Below, piece after piece: positions 45,486 through 55,019 of a DNA stretch of 64,000 nucleotides. A program made the position numbers and the translations under genes. The stretch lies in NCBI RefSeq assembly GCF_003151135.1, contig NZ_QEQK01000011.1, positions 1-64,000 of the forward strand. The letters are read 5' to 3'. The stretch is from Abyssibacter profundi (GTDB lineage: Bacteria > Pseudomonadota > Gammaproteobacteria > Nevskiales > OUC007). Within the stretch, counting starts at the first letter, position 1, and each line of letters begins with the position of its first letter. The notes beneath the pieces are model-generated. The model did no database searches. It was given only the letters and a program-made list of their open reading frames with translations, and had not been told where the DNA came from.

Positions 45486-45543
45486 CTGACCGGGGCATCG
45501 ACTGTGGTACGCTCCGGCGTAACCATGAGGCGCGATCGCGCCT
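45486..45543 (+). promoter_or_regulatory. Predicted promoter and 16-base palindrome before the TonB2 operon
   Basis: CTGACC at 45486-45491 and an extended -10 TGTGGTACGCT, hexamer TACGCT at 45508-45513, with a 16-base spacer, suggest a promoter. Downstream, AGGCGCGATCGCGCCT (45528-45543) is a perfect 16-base palindrome, a possible operator or a leader hairpin. The next gene starts at 45577 with AGGA eight bases before it. Confidence 0.45.
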
Positions 45544-45576
45544 TGTCTGATATGACCCTTTTTTAGGATGACTTGT

Positions 45577-46353
45577 ATGAGTGACATGACTGCTCAGCGC
45601 CTCATTATTGGTGTTGTTGCGTCAGGCATGCTGGGGCTTGCCCTTCCGGCAGCAGCCAGCACGGCAACCGTGAACCGTGTGATTCAGACGCAGGTTCAGG
45701 CTGAACGCAATGCGAAAGGCACCCAGCGCCAGATCGACAATCTCGACGATGAAACGCAGGCCATTGTTGCGGATTATCGGGCCACGCTGATCGAGATCGA
45801 CTCGCTCAAGAGCTATGTCGCACAGCTCGAACGCCAGGTTGCGGCACAGCAGGAAGAGATCGGCTCCATCGAGGAGCAGCTTCAGCAGATCGAGTCCACC
45901 AATCGCGGTGTGTTGCCGCTGATGGAGGACATGATCACGGCGCTGGATCAGTTTGTGGCGCTGGATGTGCCCTTCCTGCCGAAGGAGCGCAGTGATCGCG
46001 TCGCCGAATTGGAAACGCTGATGTCACGTGCGGACATCTCTACGGCCGAGAAGTACCGCCGCATTCTCGAGGCCTATCAGATCGAGATGGAGTTCGGCCG
46101 GAACATCGAGGCCTACCAAGGTGAGTTGGGTGATACCGGCCGCGAGGTGGACTTCCTGCGCGTCGGTCGTCTCGCCCTGCTGTACTCGACCCCGAACGGT
46201 GAAGAGTTCGGCTACTGGAACAACGAATCCCGCCAGTGGGTGGTCGATTCGGATCTCGAAGACTTTGTGACGGATGGGCTGAAGATTGCGCGTAAGCAGT
46301 CACCGCCGAATCTCATGCTCATGCCCGTTCAAGCACCGCAGGAGGCCAACTAA
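45577..46353 (+). CDS. DUF3450 family periplasmic coiled-coil protein
   Basis: The 258-residue protein has a signal peptide (ASGMLGLALPAAAS) and a long coiled coil (about 30-110; QLERQVAAQQEEIGSIEEQL), then the DUF3450 globular part with GRLALLYSTPNGEEFGYWNN. DUF3450 proteins are encoded immediately before TtpC/ExbB in TonB2-type clusters and probably support the energising complex in the periplasm. Stop and next start overlap as TAATG. The start at 45577 fits AGGA upstream; the ATG at 45568 overlaps that site. Confidence 0.85.
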   Translation: MSDMTAQRLIIGVVASGMLGLALPAAASTATVNRVIQTQVQAERNAKGTQRQIDNLDDETQAIVADYRATLIEIDSLKSYVAQLERQVAAQQEEIGSIEEQLQQIESTNRGVLPLMEDMITALDQFVALDVPFLPKERSDRVAELETLMSRADISTAEKYRRILEAYQIEMEFGRNIEAYQGELGDTGREVDFLRVGRLALLYSTPNGEEFGYWNNESRQWVVDSDLEDFVTDGLKIARKQSPPNLMLMPVQAPQEAN

Positions 46354-47729
46354 TGCACGGTCAGATTACTCGCGTGGCCGCCTGCCTGATCGGCGCTGCC
46401 AGCATGCTCGCGGCGCCCCATGTTGGTGCGCAGGCCAAGTCGCTGGATGAGCTGCTGCAGCAGACCCGCGCAGCTCGCTCGGCAGAGAACAAAGAGAACG
46501 AACGTCGGATCCAGGAGTTCCGCAGTCAGCGCAATCAGCAGGCCGCGCTGCTGAAGCAAGCCAAGGCCGAACTGGCCGCACTGGAGCGCCGGGCTGACGA
46601 GCTGTCGACCACCTTCGATCAGAACGAAGAGACGCTCGCCGAACTCGAGACCACGCTGACCAATAAGTCCGGTGCGCTGGGTGAGATGTTCGGTGTGGTG
46701 CGCCAGGTTTCGGGTGATGTTTACTCCGCCGCTCAGAACTCGATGGTCACGGCCCAGCTGGGCTCTGAGCGAATGGAATTCCTGGGTGATCTTGCCGAGT
46801 CCAAACGGCTGCCCTCGATCGCCAAGCTGGAACAGCTTTGGTTTGAGATGCAGCGTGAGATGACCGAGTTGGGCAAGGTGGTGCGCTTCGACGCCACAGT
46901 CGTCGAGGGCGACGGTGAGCAAGCGACCAAGCCGGTCGTGCGACTGGGTACCTTCACCGCTGTGGTTGATGGCGAATTCGTCACCTACGAAACCGGTGTC
47001 GAAGGCAAGTTCCGCAAGCTGCCCAAGCAGCCATCTGCGAGCTACCTCTCTGTGGTTGAAAACTTCGTCGAGCAGTCCAGCGGTTATCACACCATGGTGG
47101 TCGATCCCAGTCAGGGCACGCTGCTACGCGCCAAGATTCAGGAGCGCAACCTGATCCAGCGTGTGATGGAAAGCGAGGGCGGCATGATCGGTTGGCTGAT
47201 CATCGGTCTGACCGTGATTGGTCTGTTGATCTCGCTGCTGAAGTTCCTGTCGCTGGGTGCACTGAGCGCCAAGATCGCAGGGCAGAAAAAGAACATCGGC
47301 GAGCCGAAGGACAACAACCCGCTGGGTCGTGTGTTGCAGGCGTACTACCAGGATCCAACCGCCGATACCGAAACCATCGAACTGCGCATGGATGAAGCGG
47401 TACTCAAGGAGACCCCGGCGGTGGAACGTGGGTTGTCGATCATTAAGATTCTGGCAGCCATCGGTCCGCTGCTCGGCTTGCTCGGCACCGTGACCGGCAT
47501 GATCCAGGTGTTCCAGTCGATCACCCTGTATGGCACGGGCGATCCGAAGCTGATGGCCGGCGGTATCTCGCAGGCCTTGATGACCACCGTGCTGGGTCTG
47601 GTGATGGCGATTCCGCTCATCCTGATCCACAGCATGCTGGCCAGCCGCGCCAAGGGGATCATCCAGACGCTGGACGAGGAGTCCGTGGGTCTCATCGCTG
47701 AGCACAAGGGCTCCAATGCTGCAGCTTGA
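46353..47729 (+). CDS. TtpC-like MotA/TolQ/ExbB proton channel with periplasmic N-terminal extension
   Basis: The 458-residue protein begins with a signal-like segment (LIGAASMLAAPHVGAQA), a periplasmic coiled coil (~30-115) and a globular part. A MotA/TolQ/ExbB domain (~265-450) follows, with transmembrane helices in GWLIIGLTVIGLLISLLKF, IGPLLGLLGTVTGMIQVF and LGLVMAIPLILIHSML. This matches TtpC of the Vibrio TonB2 system, which forms part of the proton-driven complex and links it to the envelope. It pairs with a second, short ExbB encoded 14 bases within its end. The LGTVTGMI sequence is the conserved channel region. Confidence 0.88.
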   Translation: MHGQITRVAACLIGAASMLAAPHVGAQAKSLDELLQQTRAARSAENKENERRIQEFRSQRNQQAALLKQAKAELAALERRADELSTTFDQNEETLAELETTLTNKSGALGEMFGVVRQVSGDVYSAAQNSMVTAQLGSERMEFLGDLAESKRLPSIAKLEQLWFEMQREMTELGKVVRFDATVVEGDGEQATKPVVRLGTFTAVVDGEFVTYETGVEGKFRKLPKQPSASYLSVVENFVEQSSGYHTMVVDPSQGTLLRAKIQERNLIQRVMESEGGMIGWLIIGLTVIGLLISLLKFLSLGALSAKIAGQKKNIGEPKDNNPLGRVLQAYYQDPTADTETIELRMDEAVLKETPAVERGLSIIKILAAIGPLLGLLGTVTGMIQVFQSITLYGTGDPKLMAGGISQALMTTVLGLVMAIPLILIHSMLASRAKGIIQTLDEESVGLIAEHKGSNAAA

Positions 47730-48237
47730 GCCATTTGCGTCGATTCTGGACTTCCTGGAAAACGGAGGTCCGATCGTCTGGATCCTGCTGTTCGTGGCAA
47801 TCGGGCTCTGGAGCCTGATCATTGAGCGCCTGCTGTTTGTGAGCTTCACGTATCCGAAGCTCAAGCAGGCGGCAATCGAGCAGTGGGACCAGCAGGCGGA
47901 CCGACGGAGCTGGTTGTCCAAAGGGCTGCGCGCTCGTCTGATATCGGAAACTTCGAAATCAGTGGCGCGCTCGGTCCTGACCATCAAGACGCTGGTGGCG
48001 CTTTGCCCGATGATCGGGCTGCTCGGCACTGTGACCGGCATGGTGTCCGTCTTTGACGTGATGGCCATTTCTGGCACGGGGAATGCCCGGGCGATGGCAT
48101 CCGGTGTCTACCGCGCAACACTGCCGACCATGGCTGGCATGGTGGTGGCGTTGTCCGGCATTTATTTCAGCGTGCAGCTCGAAAATCTAGCCAAGCGTGA
48201 GCGACGCGAGCTAGAAGACGAGCTCGGCTCGCATTGA
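47716..48237 (+). CDS. exbB: ExbB proton channel subunit
   Basis: The 173-residue protein is a short MotA/TolQ/ExbB-family member: an N-terminal transmembrane helix GGPIVWILLFVAIGLWSL, then LVALCPMIGLLGTVTGMVSVFDV and a last helix TMAGMVVALSGIYFSVQL. It forms the pentameric proton channel with ExbD, driving TonB. The start overlaps the TtpC-like gene by 14 bases. A second ExbB-type protein next to a TtpC-like one is the mark of TonB2 systems. Confidence 0.9.
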   Translation: MLQLEPFASILDFLENGGPIVWILLFVAIGLWSLIIERLLFVSFTYPKLKQAAIEQWDQQADRRSWLSKGLRARLISETSKSVARSVLTIKTLVALCPMIGLLGTVTGMVSVFDVMAISGTGNARAMASGVYRATLPTMAGMVVALSGIYFSVQLENLAKRERRELEDELGSH

Positions 48238-48252
48238 TCGAGGAATACGAAC

Positions 48253-48660
48253 ATGCGTCGTAGAGCGAGTTCGCAAGAGGAAGAAGCGGCTATCGACATG
48301 ACACCGATGCTCGACATCGTGTTCATCATGCTGATCTTCTTCATCGTGACCACCTCCTTTGTGAAGGAGGCCGGTATCGATGTCAGCCGTCCGAACGCCA
48401 GCACCGCTGAGCGTAAGGAGGCCGGCAACATCCTGATCGCCATCCGTTCCAATGGTGATGTGTGGATTGACAAGCGTCAGGTGGATATTCGCTCGGTGCG
48501 TGCGAATGTCGAAAGACTGCATGCCGAGAACCCGGAGGGCGCCGTCGTGATCATCGCAGACAAGGCCTCCGAAACCGGACGTTTTGTCGAGGTCATGGAT
48601 CAAGTCCGACTGGCCGGTGTCGAAAACGTGTCAATTGCCGCTCAAGAGCCCGGCAGCTAA
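48253..48660 (+). CDS. exbD: ExbD biopolymer transport protein
   Basis: The 135-residue protein has the single transmembrane helix with the essential Asp, in DMTPMLDIVFIMLIFFIVTT, and a periplasmic domain (about 45-130; VWIDKRQVDIRSVRANVERL). It is a partner of ExbB in proton-driven TonB energising. Length is normal. It lies 15 bases after exbB. Confidence 0.93.
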   Translation: MRRRASSQEEEAAIDMTPMLDIVFIMLIFFIVTTSFVKEAGIDVSRPNASTAERKEAGNILIAIRSNGDVWIDKRQVDIRSVRANVERLHAENPEGAVVIIADKASETGRFVEVMDQVRLAGVENVSIAAQEPGS

Positions 48661-48692
48661 CGGGCGCCTAGAGCCAGGCGACAGGAAAAGAC

Positions 48693-49313
48693 ATGCGAAG
48701 ACTCGGAGCAATCGGATTGGCGGTGGTCGTTGCCGTTGGTCTGTTCTGGATGATGCACGCCCTCGTGTATCTCAGTGGCGGTGATCTGGCCAAGCGGGAA
48801 GACCTGGGCGGGATCGACTTTGTACGCCTGAAGCGTCAGGAAACGCTTCAGGAACGTGAGCGCCGCAAACCGGAGAAACCACCACCGCCGAAGAAGCCGC
48901 CGCCGCCGCCGAAGCTGAAGTCCGTGCAGACGCCGAAGCCGCAGCAGCAGCCGCAGCAGATGAACTTGCCGAACCTCAACCTGCCGACCAATATCGGCGG
49001 TGGGCCATTCTTGGGGACTTATAGTGCGGGACAGACGTCCGGTAGTTCGCAGGCGGTGCCGTTGGTCCGGATCCAACCCCAGTATCCCAGGCGTGCGGCC
49101 CGAGCCGGGACCGAGGGATACGTCACCATGTCATTGGTGATCAATCCGGATGGCACGGTGCGGGACGCGAAGGTGACCGACGCGAGTCCGCGTGGGGTAT
49201 TCGAGCGGGCAGCGATCGCTGCGATTCTCAAGTGGAAGTTCAAGCCGAGAATTATCGATGGCCAGCCCGTTGAGCAGTCTGCGACGCAGACCCTGAACTT
49301 TACGTTGAACTGA
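48693..49313 (+). CDS. tonB: TonB energy-transducing protein
   Basis: The 206-residue protein has an N-terminal transmembrane helix (GLAVVVAVGLFWMMHALVYL) and a periplasmic Pro/Lys-rich spacer of about 35 residues (KPPPPKKPPPPPKLKSVQTP). The C-terminal TonB domain (~120-205) contains YPRRAARAGTEGYVTMSLVI and AAIAAILKWKFKPR. It transmits proton-motive force from ExbB/ExbD to TonB-dependent receptors, most plausibly the one at 39217. It is a short TonB2-type protein. Its stop overlaps the next start by one base (TGATG). Confidence 0.92.
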   Translation: MRRLGAIGLAVVVAVGLFWMMHALVYLSGGDLAKREDLGGIDFVRLKRQETLQERERRKPEKPPPPKKPPPPPKLKSVQTPKPQQQPQQMNLPNLNLPTNIGGGPFLGTYSAGQTSGSSQAVPLVRIQPQYPRRAARAGTEGYVTMSLVINPDGTVRDAKVTDASPRGVFERAAIAAILKWKFKPRIIDGQPVEQSATQTLNFTLN

Positions 49314-50551
49314 TGACAATGGTTAAGACATTACCGGCATTGGTAGGGGCTGTGTTGCTGGGCACGCTGGCGGTTTCACCGTCCGCGCAGGCCCAGACCG
49401 ATTGCGAGAATCCCCGCGAAGCATCCGGGTCGCTCACGGAGTTCACCTACCGCCGTCTCACGCGTATCCAGGAAGACATTGCGGAAGAGAAGTACAACGA
49501 TGCGATTGAGGGTGTGCGCGAACTGCTGCCCAAGATCAAGCGCAACGAGTACGAGCAGGCACTGGTCTATCAAACGGAGGCCTTTGCCTGGGCATCGCAG
49601 GACAACTACCGGAACGCGATCCCGGCATTTCGCAAGGCGATCGAGCTGAATGCGCTGCCGCAGGCTCAGCACGAGCAGATGCTGAACAACTTGGGGCAGT
49701 TGTATTACGCAGTCGAGCAGAAAGACGAAGCCATCAAGTACTTGCTGCGTTATCTCGATGAAACTTGCAGCGATCCGTCTCCTGATGCCTACATCCTGAT
49801 CGCAAGCATCTACGTCGACAAGAAGCAGTACGCCAAGGCCCTCCCCTTTGTGGATCGAGCCATACGCTCCAAGAAGGATGTGCCCGAGACTTGGTATCAG
49901 CTCAAACTCGCGATCCATTACGAGCAAAAGCAGTTCAAGCCCGCTGCTGAAACGCTGGTCAAGTTGATCTCCCTGCATCCGATCAAAGAGGATTACTGGA
50001 AGCAGTTATCAGGCGTCTTCCTTGAGATGAAGGATGACCCGGAGTCGTTGGCTGTACTTGCGCTGGCCGGACGCCAGGGATTTCTGGATACGGAACGTGA
50101 GCTGGAGAATCTGGCGAATGTGTACCTGTTCCTTGAGATCCCCTACAAGGCTGCGGAAGTGCTCCAACGCGGGATGGAGCAGGGCATCATCAAGCGTGAT
50201 CTTGATTCGCTGGAGAAGCTGGGCACCGCTTGGCAGCTGGCACGCGAGAACGCCGAGGCGCTGGAGGCTTATACCGCCGCTGCGCCGCTGGCTTCCGATG
50301 GTCGCATCTGGTTCCGTCTTGGTCAGATTTACATCGACGATGAGAACTGGACCAAGGCCGAGGAGGCGCTGAAGAATGCGCTGGCCAAGGGTGTCGATGA
50401 TCGGGGTGAAGTGCAGCTGATGATGGGCGTCGCCGCCTGGAACCAAGGGCGCACAGAAGAAGCCCGGCAGGCGTTTCTGGCCGCACGCAACGATAGTTCT
50501 ACCAAGTCTCAGGCGCAGGCCTGGCTCGCGCACTTGGCTGCAGAAGGCTAA
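49313..50551 (+). CDS. TPR protein of the TonB2 cluster
   Basis: The 412-residue protein has a signal peptide (ALVGAVLLGTLAVSPSAQA) and tetratricopeptide repeats along most of its length (AIPAFRKAIELNALPQAQHE, EQMLNNLGQLYYAVEQKDEA, GRIWFRLGQIYIDDENWTKA). Such periplasmic TPR proteins close TonB2 clusters and probably scaffold the complex or its receptor. The ATG at 49313 overlaps tonB's stop; an ATG at 49319 is possible. OppA follows after 20 bases, so the transcript may continue. Confidence 0.85.
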   Translation: MTMVKTLPALVGAVLLGTLAVSPSAQAQTDCENPREASGSLTEFTYRRLTRIQEDIAEEKYNDAIEGVRELLPKIKRNEYEQALVYQTEAFAWASQDNYRNAIPAFRKAIELNALPQAQHEQMLNNLGQLYYAVEQKDEAIKYLLRYLDETCSDPSPDAYILIASIYVDKKQYAKALPFVDRAIRSKKDVPETWYQLKLAIHYEQKQFKPAAETLVKLISLHPIKEDYWKQLSGVFLEMKDDPESLAVLALAGRQGFLDTERELENLANVYLFLEIPYKAAEVLQRGMEQGIIKRDLDSLEKLGTAWQLARENAEALEAYTAAAPLASDGRIWFRLGQIYIDDENWTKAEEALKNALAKGVDDRGEVQLMMGVAAWNQGRTEEARQAFLAARNDSSTKSQAQAWLAHLAAEG

Positions 50552-50571
50552 AGAACCTTCGGGGGGAGACC

Positions 50572-52173
50572 ATGCGACGCGCAATACATGCGCTCGTGGC
50601 GAGTGTTGTCTTGGTTCTGGGTGCCACCCAGGCAATGGCGGTGGAGCTGGCCGCCGAACAGGTGCTTCGCAAGGGCAACGGGGCTGAGCCTCAGACACTC
50701 GACCCGCATAAGGCCGAGGGCGTGCCCTCGTCGAATATTCTTCGCGACCTCTACGAGGGATTGACTGGCGAAGCACCCAACGGGGACATCGTCCCTGGCG
50801 CAGCGGAATCCTGGACCATTTCGGAAGACGGGACCGTTTACACCTTCCGCCTTCGCGAAGCGGCGCGATGGTCGAATGGTGACCCGGTGACGGCGCAGGA
50901 CTTCGTGTTCGGGCTGCGGCGCAGCGCCGATCCGATGACCGCCTCCAAGTACGCTCAGATTCTGGCGCCCATCGAGAACGCCGAACGTGTGGTGGCAGGC
51001 AAGCTACCGGTCGAAGAATTGGCGGTTCGTGCGCTGGATGATCTCACCGTTGAGATCCGCCTAAAGGCACCCACACCGTATTTTCTGGGCTTGCTCAATC
51101 ACTCAAGCACCTACCCGGTGCATCGCCCCAGCATTGAAGAACACGGCGACAAGTTCTCGCGACCGGGTAACTTGGTGGGCAATGGTGCTTACGTGCTGAG
51201 CGAGTGGGTTGTGCAATCTCACATCGTGCTGGAGCGCAACCCCCAGTACTGGGATGACGACAACACCACGATTAACACGGTCTACTACTACGCCACCGAG
51301 GATCAGTCATCGGAACTCAAGCGCTATCGCGCCGGTGAATTGGACTACACCTATGACGTGCCGGTGTCGCAGGTCGCCTGGATTCGCGAAAATCTCGGTG
51401 ACGAATTACAGGTGTCAACCTACCTGGGTGTGTACTACTTTGGCTTCAATGTCACCAAGCCGCCGTTCAAGGACAACGTCAAGCTGAGACGGGCCTTGTC
51501 GATGGCCATTGATCGCCAGGTGATCTGCGACAAGATCGTTAAGTTGGGCGAGCAACCGGCTTACGGATTTGTCCCGCCCGGGATTACCGGTTACGAATCC
51601 CAGGTGGCGGACTACGCCGATTTGGACCGGGAGGCCCGGTTCGCTGAGGCACGGCGCCTATACCGGGAAGCCGGATACTCGGAAGACAATCCGCTGCAGG
51701 TGGAAATTCGCTACAACACTCACGAAAACCATAAGAAGGTTTCGCTGGCCGTGGCGGCCATGTGGCGCGCCGTGCTGGGGGTTGATTACACGCTGATTAA
51801 CGAAGAGTGGAAGGTGTTCCTGCAGACGCGCAAGCTGAAGCAGGACACCGAGGTGTTCCGCGCGGGCTGGATTGGCGACTACAACGACCCGTACACCTTC
51901 CTGGAATTACTGCACTCCAAGCATGGCATCAACGATTCCGGGTACAACAATCCGGAATACGACGCGCTACTGGCCGAGATTGCCGTGCAAACGGATATGG
52001 CCAGACGCGCCAAACTGATGGAGCAGGCCGAGCGGATGTTGCTGGCTGATCAGCCCATCATGCCGATTTACTACTACGTCGAAAAAGGCTTGGTGAAGCC
52101 CTACGTGGACGGGTTTGTGTCCAACATCATGGACCATCACTACACCAAGCACTGGCGCATCCTGGCGCATTGA
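50572..52173 (+). CDS. oppA: Oligopeptide ABC transporter, substrate-binding protein
   Basis: The 533-residue protein has a signal peptide (LVASVVLVLGATQAMA) and the SBP_bac_5 fold: LRKGNGAEPQTLDPHKAEGV, then ILRDLYEGLTGEAPNGDIVP, LRRALSMAIDRQVICDKI and the C-terminal ADQPIMPIYYYVEKGLVKPY. OppA binds oligopeptides in the periplasm, including cell-wall peptides. A GGGGGGAG ribosome site precedes the ATG. Followed by complete oppBCDF. Confidence 0.93.
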   Translation: MRRAIHALVASVVLVLGATQAMAVELAAEQVLRKGNGAEPQTLDPHKAEGVPSSNILRDLYEGLTGEAPNGDIVPGAAESWTISEDGTVYTFRLREAARWSNGDPVTAQDFVFGLRRSADPMTASKYAQILAPIENAERVVAGKLPVEELAVRALDDLTVEIRLKAPTPYFLGLLNHSSTYPVHRPSIEEHGDKFSRPGNLVGNGAYVLSEWVVQSHIVLERNPQYWDDDNTTINTVYYYATEDQSSELKRYRAGELDYTYDVPVSQVAWIRENLGDELQVSTYLGVYYFGFNVTKPPFKDNVKLRRALSMAIDRQVICDKIVKLGEQPAYGFVPPGITGYESQVADYADLDREARFAEARRLYREAGYSEDNPLQVEIRYNTHENHKKVSLAVAAMWRAVLGVDYTLINEEWKVFLQTRKLKQDTEVFRAGWIGDYNDPYTFLELLHSKHGINDSGYNNPEYDALLAEIAVQTDMARRAKLMEQAERMLLADQPIMPIYYYVEKGLVKPYVDGFVSNIMDHHYTKHWRILAH

Positions 52174-52212
52174 TGACGTGCGCCCACTCTTCGCAACCGA
52201 TGGTCTGAAGCC

Positions 52213-53136
52213 ATGCTGAGCTTTGCCCTCAAACGGCTGACAGCTGCCATACCGACGCTGCTGGTGCTGATCACGTTGGCCTTTTTCATGATGCGTCTGG
52301 CGCCGGGCGGGCCATTCGACCTCGAAAAACCCGTTCCTCCCGAAGTTCGCGCCAATCTGGATGCCGCTTACGGTCTTGATAAGCCTTTGCTGGTCCAATA
52401 CGCGAACTATCTTGGCGATGTGTTGCAGGGCGATCTGGGGCCGTCGTTTCAATACGTTGACTACTCGGTCAACGAATTGATCGCACAGGGGTTCCCGGTC
52501 TCGCTGAAACTGGGCATCTCGGCAATGATTGTCGCCGTCGTGTTTGGCTCGCTGTTCGGGATGATCGCCGCCATGCGGCAGAACTCGGTAACCGATTACA
52601 GCATGATGACCGTCGCCATGACGGGAATCTCGATTCCGAACTTTGTCGTGGCCCCTTTGTTGATTCTGGTATTCGCGGTTGCGTTGGGCTGGCTGCCGGC
52701 GGGCGGGTGGAACAATGGCGCCTGGCCCAACATGGTGCTGCCGGTCATCGCATTGGCCCTGCCACAGGTGGCCTACGTGGCGCGCATCATGCGCGGCAGC
52801 ATGATTGAGGTGCTGCGCTCGAATTATCTGCGGACGGCTCGCGCCAAGGGACTACCGATGCGACAGGTGATGCTGCGCCATGCGCTAAAGCCTGCCTTCC
52901 TGCCGGTTCTGTCGTATCTCGGCCCGGCCACCGCAGGGATCATCACCGGGTCGGTGGTGATGGAGCAGATCTTCTCCATCCCCGGCTTGGGTCGCTTCTT
53001 TGTCCAAGGCGCGCTGAACCGTGACTACACGCTGGTGCTCGGTGTGGTGATCTTCTACGGCGCATTGATCATCGTGTTCAACTTTTTGGTGGATCTGCTC
53101 TACAGCGTGCTGGACCCGAAGGTGCGTGCCCAATGA
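52213..53136 (+). CDS. oppB: Oligopeptide ABC transporter permease OppB
   Basis: The 307-residue membrane protein has the N-terminal helix AIPTLLVLITLAFFMMRL and the BPD_transp_1 domain with the EAA loop YLRTARAKGLPMRQVMLRHA, and LGPATAGIITGSVVMEQIFS near the end. It pairs with OppC to form the channel. Its stop overlaps oppC as ATGA. Confidence 0.95.
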   Translation: MLSFALKRLTAAIPTLLVLITLAFFMMRLAPGGPFDLEKPVPPEVRANLDAAYGLDKPLLVQYANYLGDVLQGDLGPSFQYVDYSVNELIAQGFPVSLKLGISAMIVAVVFGSLFGMIAAMRQNSVTDYSMMTVAMTGISIPNFVVAPLLILVFAVALGWLPAGGWNNGAWPNMVLPVIALALPQVAYVARIMRGSMIEVLRSNYLRTARAKGLPMRQVMLRHALKPAFLPVLSYLGPATAGIITGSVVMEQIFSIPGLGRFFVQGALNRDYTLVLGVVIFYGALIIVFNFLVDLLYSVLDPKVRAQ

Positions 53137-54038
53137 CCACACAAGCCGCACAAGACGTATCGGACGTGCTCGATGGCGATGAGATTGTTCAGGGGCGCAG
53201 CCTATGGGTAGACGCCTGGCGACGGCTGCGCCGCAATCGGGCTGCGGTGACCAGTCTGGTGATCTTGGTGTTCATGCTGCTGCTGTGTTTCGTGGGGCCG
53301 CTGGTCGCGCCTTACAGCTTTGATGCGGTGGACTGGGACAAGGTGGCCACTGCCCCCAGCCTGAGTGACGGTCACTGGTTCGGCACGGATTCGGTCGGGC
53401 GTGATTTGTTCGTACGGACCTTGGTGGGCGGGCAGATCTCGCTGCTGGTCGGAATCGTCGCCACGGCGGTCAGCCTGTTAATCGGCACGGCCTGGGGTGC
53501 GACCGCCGGCTACCTGGGTGGTCGGGTCGACGCGGTGATGATGCGCGTTGTCGACATCCTCTACGCATTGCCGTTCATGTTCCTGGTCATTCTGTTAATG
53601 GTGCTGTTTGGTCGCAACATCGTGTTGATCTTTGTGGCCATCGGCGCGATTACTTGGCTGGACATGGCGCGAATCGTCCGGGGGCAGACGCTGACGCTAA
53701 AGGGCAGAGAGTTTGTCGAGGCGGCACAGGCCATGGGCGTGAGTACCCGAAACATCATCCTGCGGCACGTCGTTCCTAATTTGCTGGGTGTGGTCGTCGT
53801 GTACGTGACGCTGACGATCCCCCGGGTCATTCTGGTGGAGTCTTTCCTGAGTTTTCTGGGCCTGGGGGTGCAGGAGCCGTCCACGTCTTGGGGGGCGCTG
53901 GTGAATGAAGGCGCTCGTGAGATGGAGTCATCCTGGTGGACGCTGGCATTCCCGGCGAGCTTCTTGGCCATCACGCTGTTCTGCTTCAACTTCGTCGGGG
54001 ACGGGCTGCGCGATGCCCTGGACCCCAAGGATCGGTAG
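53133..54038 (+). CDS. oppC: Oligopeptide ABC transporter permease OppC
   Basis: The 301-residue permease has the OppC N-terminal segment WRRLRRNRAAVTSLVILVFM and HWFGTDSVGRDLFVR, six transmembrane helices, and an EAA loop FVEAAQAMGVSTRNIILRHV. SFLSFLGLGVQEPSTSWG is characteristic of OppC/DppC. The start overlaps oppB by four bases. Confidence 0.95.
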   Translation: MTTQAAQDVSDVLDGDEIVQGRSLWVDAWRRLRRNRAAVTSLVILVFMLLLCFVGPLVAPYSFDAVDWDKVATAPSLSDGHWFGTDSVGRDLFVRTLVGGQISLLVGIVATAVSLLIGTAWGATAGYLGGRVDAVMMRVVDILYALPFMFLVILLMVLFGRNIVLIFVAIGAITWLDMARIVRGQTLTLKGREFVEAAQAMGVSTRNIILRHVVPNLLGVVVVYVTLTIPRVILVESFLSFLGLGVQEPSTSWGALVNEGAREMESSWWTLAFPASFLAITLFCFNFVGDGLRDALDPKDR

Positions 54039-54041
54039 CCC

Positions 54042-55019
54042 ATGCTTTTGACGGTCGACAACCTGGGTGTACGGTTCACGACGGAAGACGGCGTGGTGGA
54101 TGCCGTCAACGGCCTGAGCTTCGAGCTGGATGCCGGTGCCACCTTGGGCATTGTGGGTGAATCTGGCTCCGGTAAGAGTCAGACCGCGCTGGCGATCATG
54201 GGGCTGCTGGCGGCCAACGGACAGGTCACAGGCTCTGTTCGATTCAAGGACCAAGAGCTTGTTGGTGCGAGTCAGCGGACCATGAACCGCATCCGCGGCG
54301 CCCATATCGGAATGATTTTTCAGGATCCGATGACCTCGCTCAATCCCTATCTCAAGGTCAGCACCCAGATGGCTGAGGTGCTGGTGCGACATCGTGGAAT
54401 GGGACGCCGAGAGGCGGTGCAGGAGTCGATCAAAATGCTCGACGCCGTGCGAATCCCCGATGCGAAGAATCGGGTGCATCGCTACCCGCATGAGTTTTCG
54501 GGTGGGATGCGCCAGCGCGTCATGATCGCCATGACGTTGCTGACCCGGCCCGAGCTGTTAATCGCCGATGAGCCGACAACCGCGCTCGACGTGACGGTGC
54601 AGGCGCAGATCCTCGACCTGCTGTCCGATTTGCGAACCGAGTTCGGCGTGGCCGTCATCATGATCACGCACGACCTTGGGGTGGTCGCCGATTTATGCGA
54701 TGACGTACTCGTGCTGTACGGCGGTCAGATCATGGAACATGCCAGCGCCCGGACGCTGTTCAAGGGGCCGACGCACCCGTATGCGCGAGGTTTGTTGGAT
54801 TCCATCCCGAGTTTGGAGTCGGTGCACCAATCGGAATTGGTGGCGATCCCTGGCAATCCGCCGGACTTGCTCCATCTGCCACCCGGCTGCCCCTTCGAGG
54901 CGCGCTGCGCCTGGGCGCACGAATCCTGCGTAGCGCAGCGGCCTGCGTTGGTGACCGTCGACGGGTCTGATCACCGCCGCGCCTGCCACGCGGATGTTCA
55001 AGAGGTACGTCCCACATGA
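54042..55019 (+). CDS. oppD: Oligopeptide ABC transporter ATPase OppD
   Basis: The 325-residue ATPase has Walker A GESGSGKSQ, the signature FSGGMRQRVMI, and Walker B LLIADEPTTALD followed by the H-loop ITHDLGVV. The C-terminal oligo_HPY region has Cys residues in GCPFEARCAWAHESCVAQRP, which bind a [4Fe-4S] cluster in some OppD/DppD proteins. It lies three bases after oppC and overlaps oppF by four. Confidence 0.95.
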   Translation: MLLTVDNLGVRFTTEDGVVDAVNGLSFELDAGATLGIVGESGSGKSQTALAIMGLLAANGQVTGSVRFKDQELVGASQRTMNRIRGAHIGMIFQDPMTSLNPYLKVSTQMAEVLVRHRGMGRREAVQESIKMLDAVRIPDAKNRVHRYPHEFSGGMRQRVMIAMTLLTRPELLIADEPTTALDVTVQAQILDLLSDLRTEFGVAVIMITHDLGVVADLCDDVLVLYGGQIMEHASARTLFKGPTHPYARGLLDSIPSLESVHQSELVAIPGNPPDLLHLPPGCPFEARCAWAHESCVAQRPALVTVDGSDHRRACHADVQEVRPT

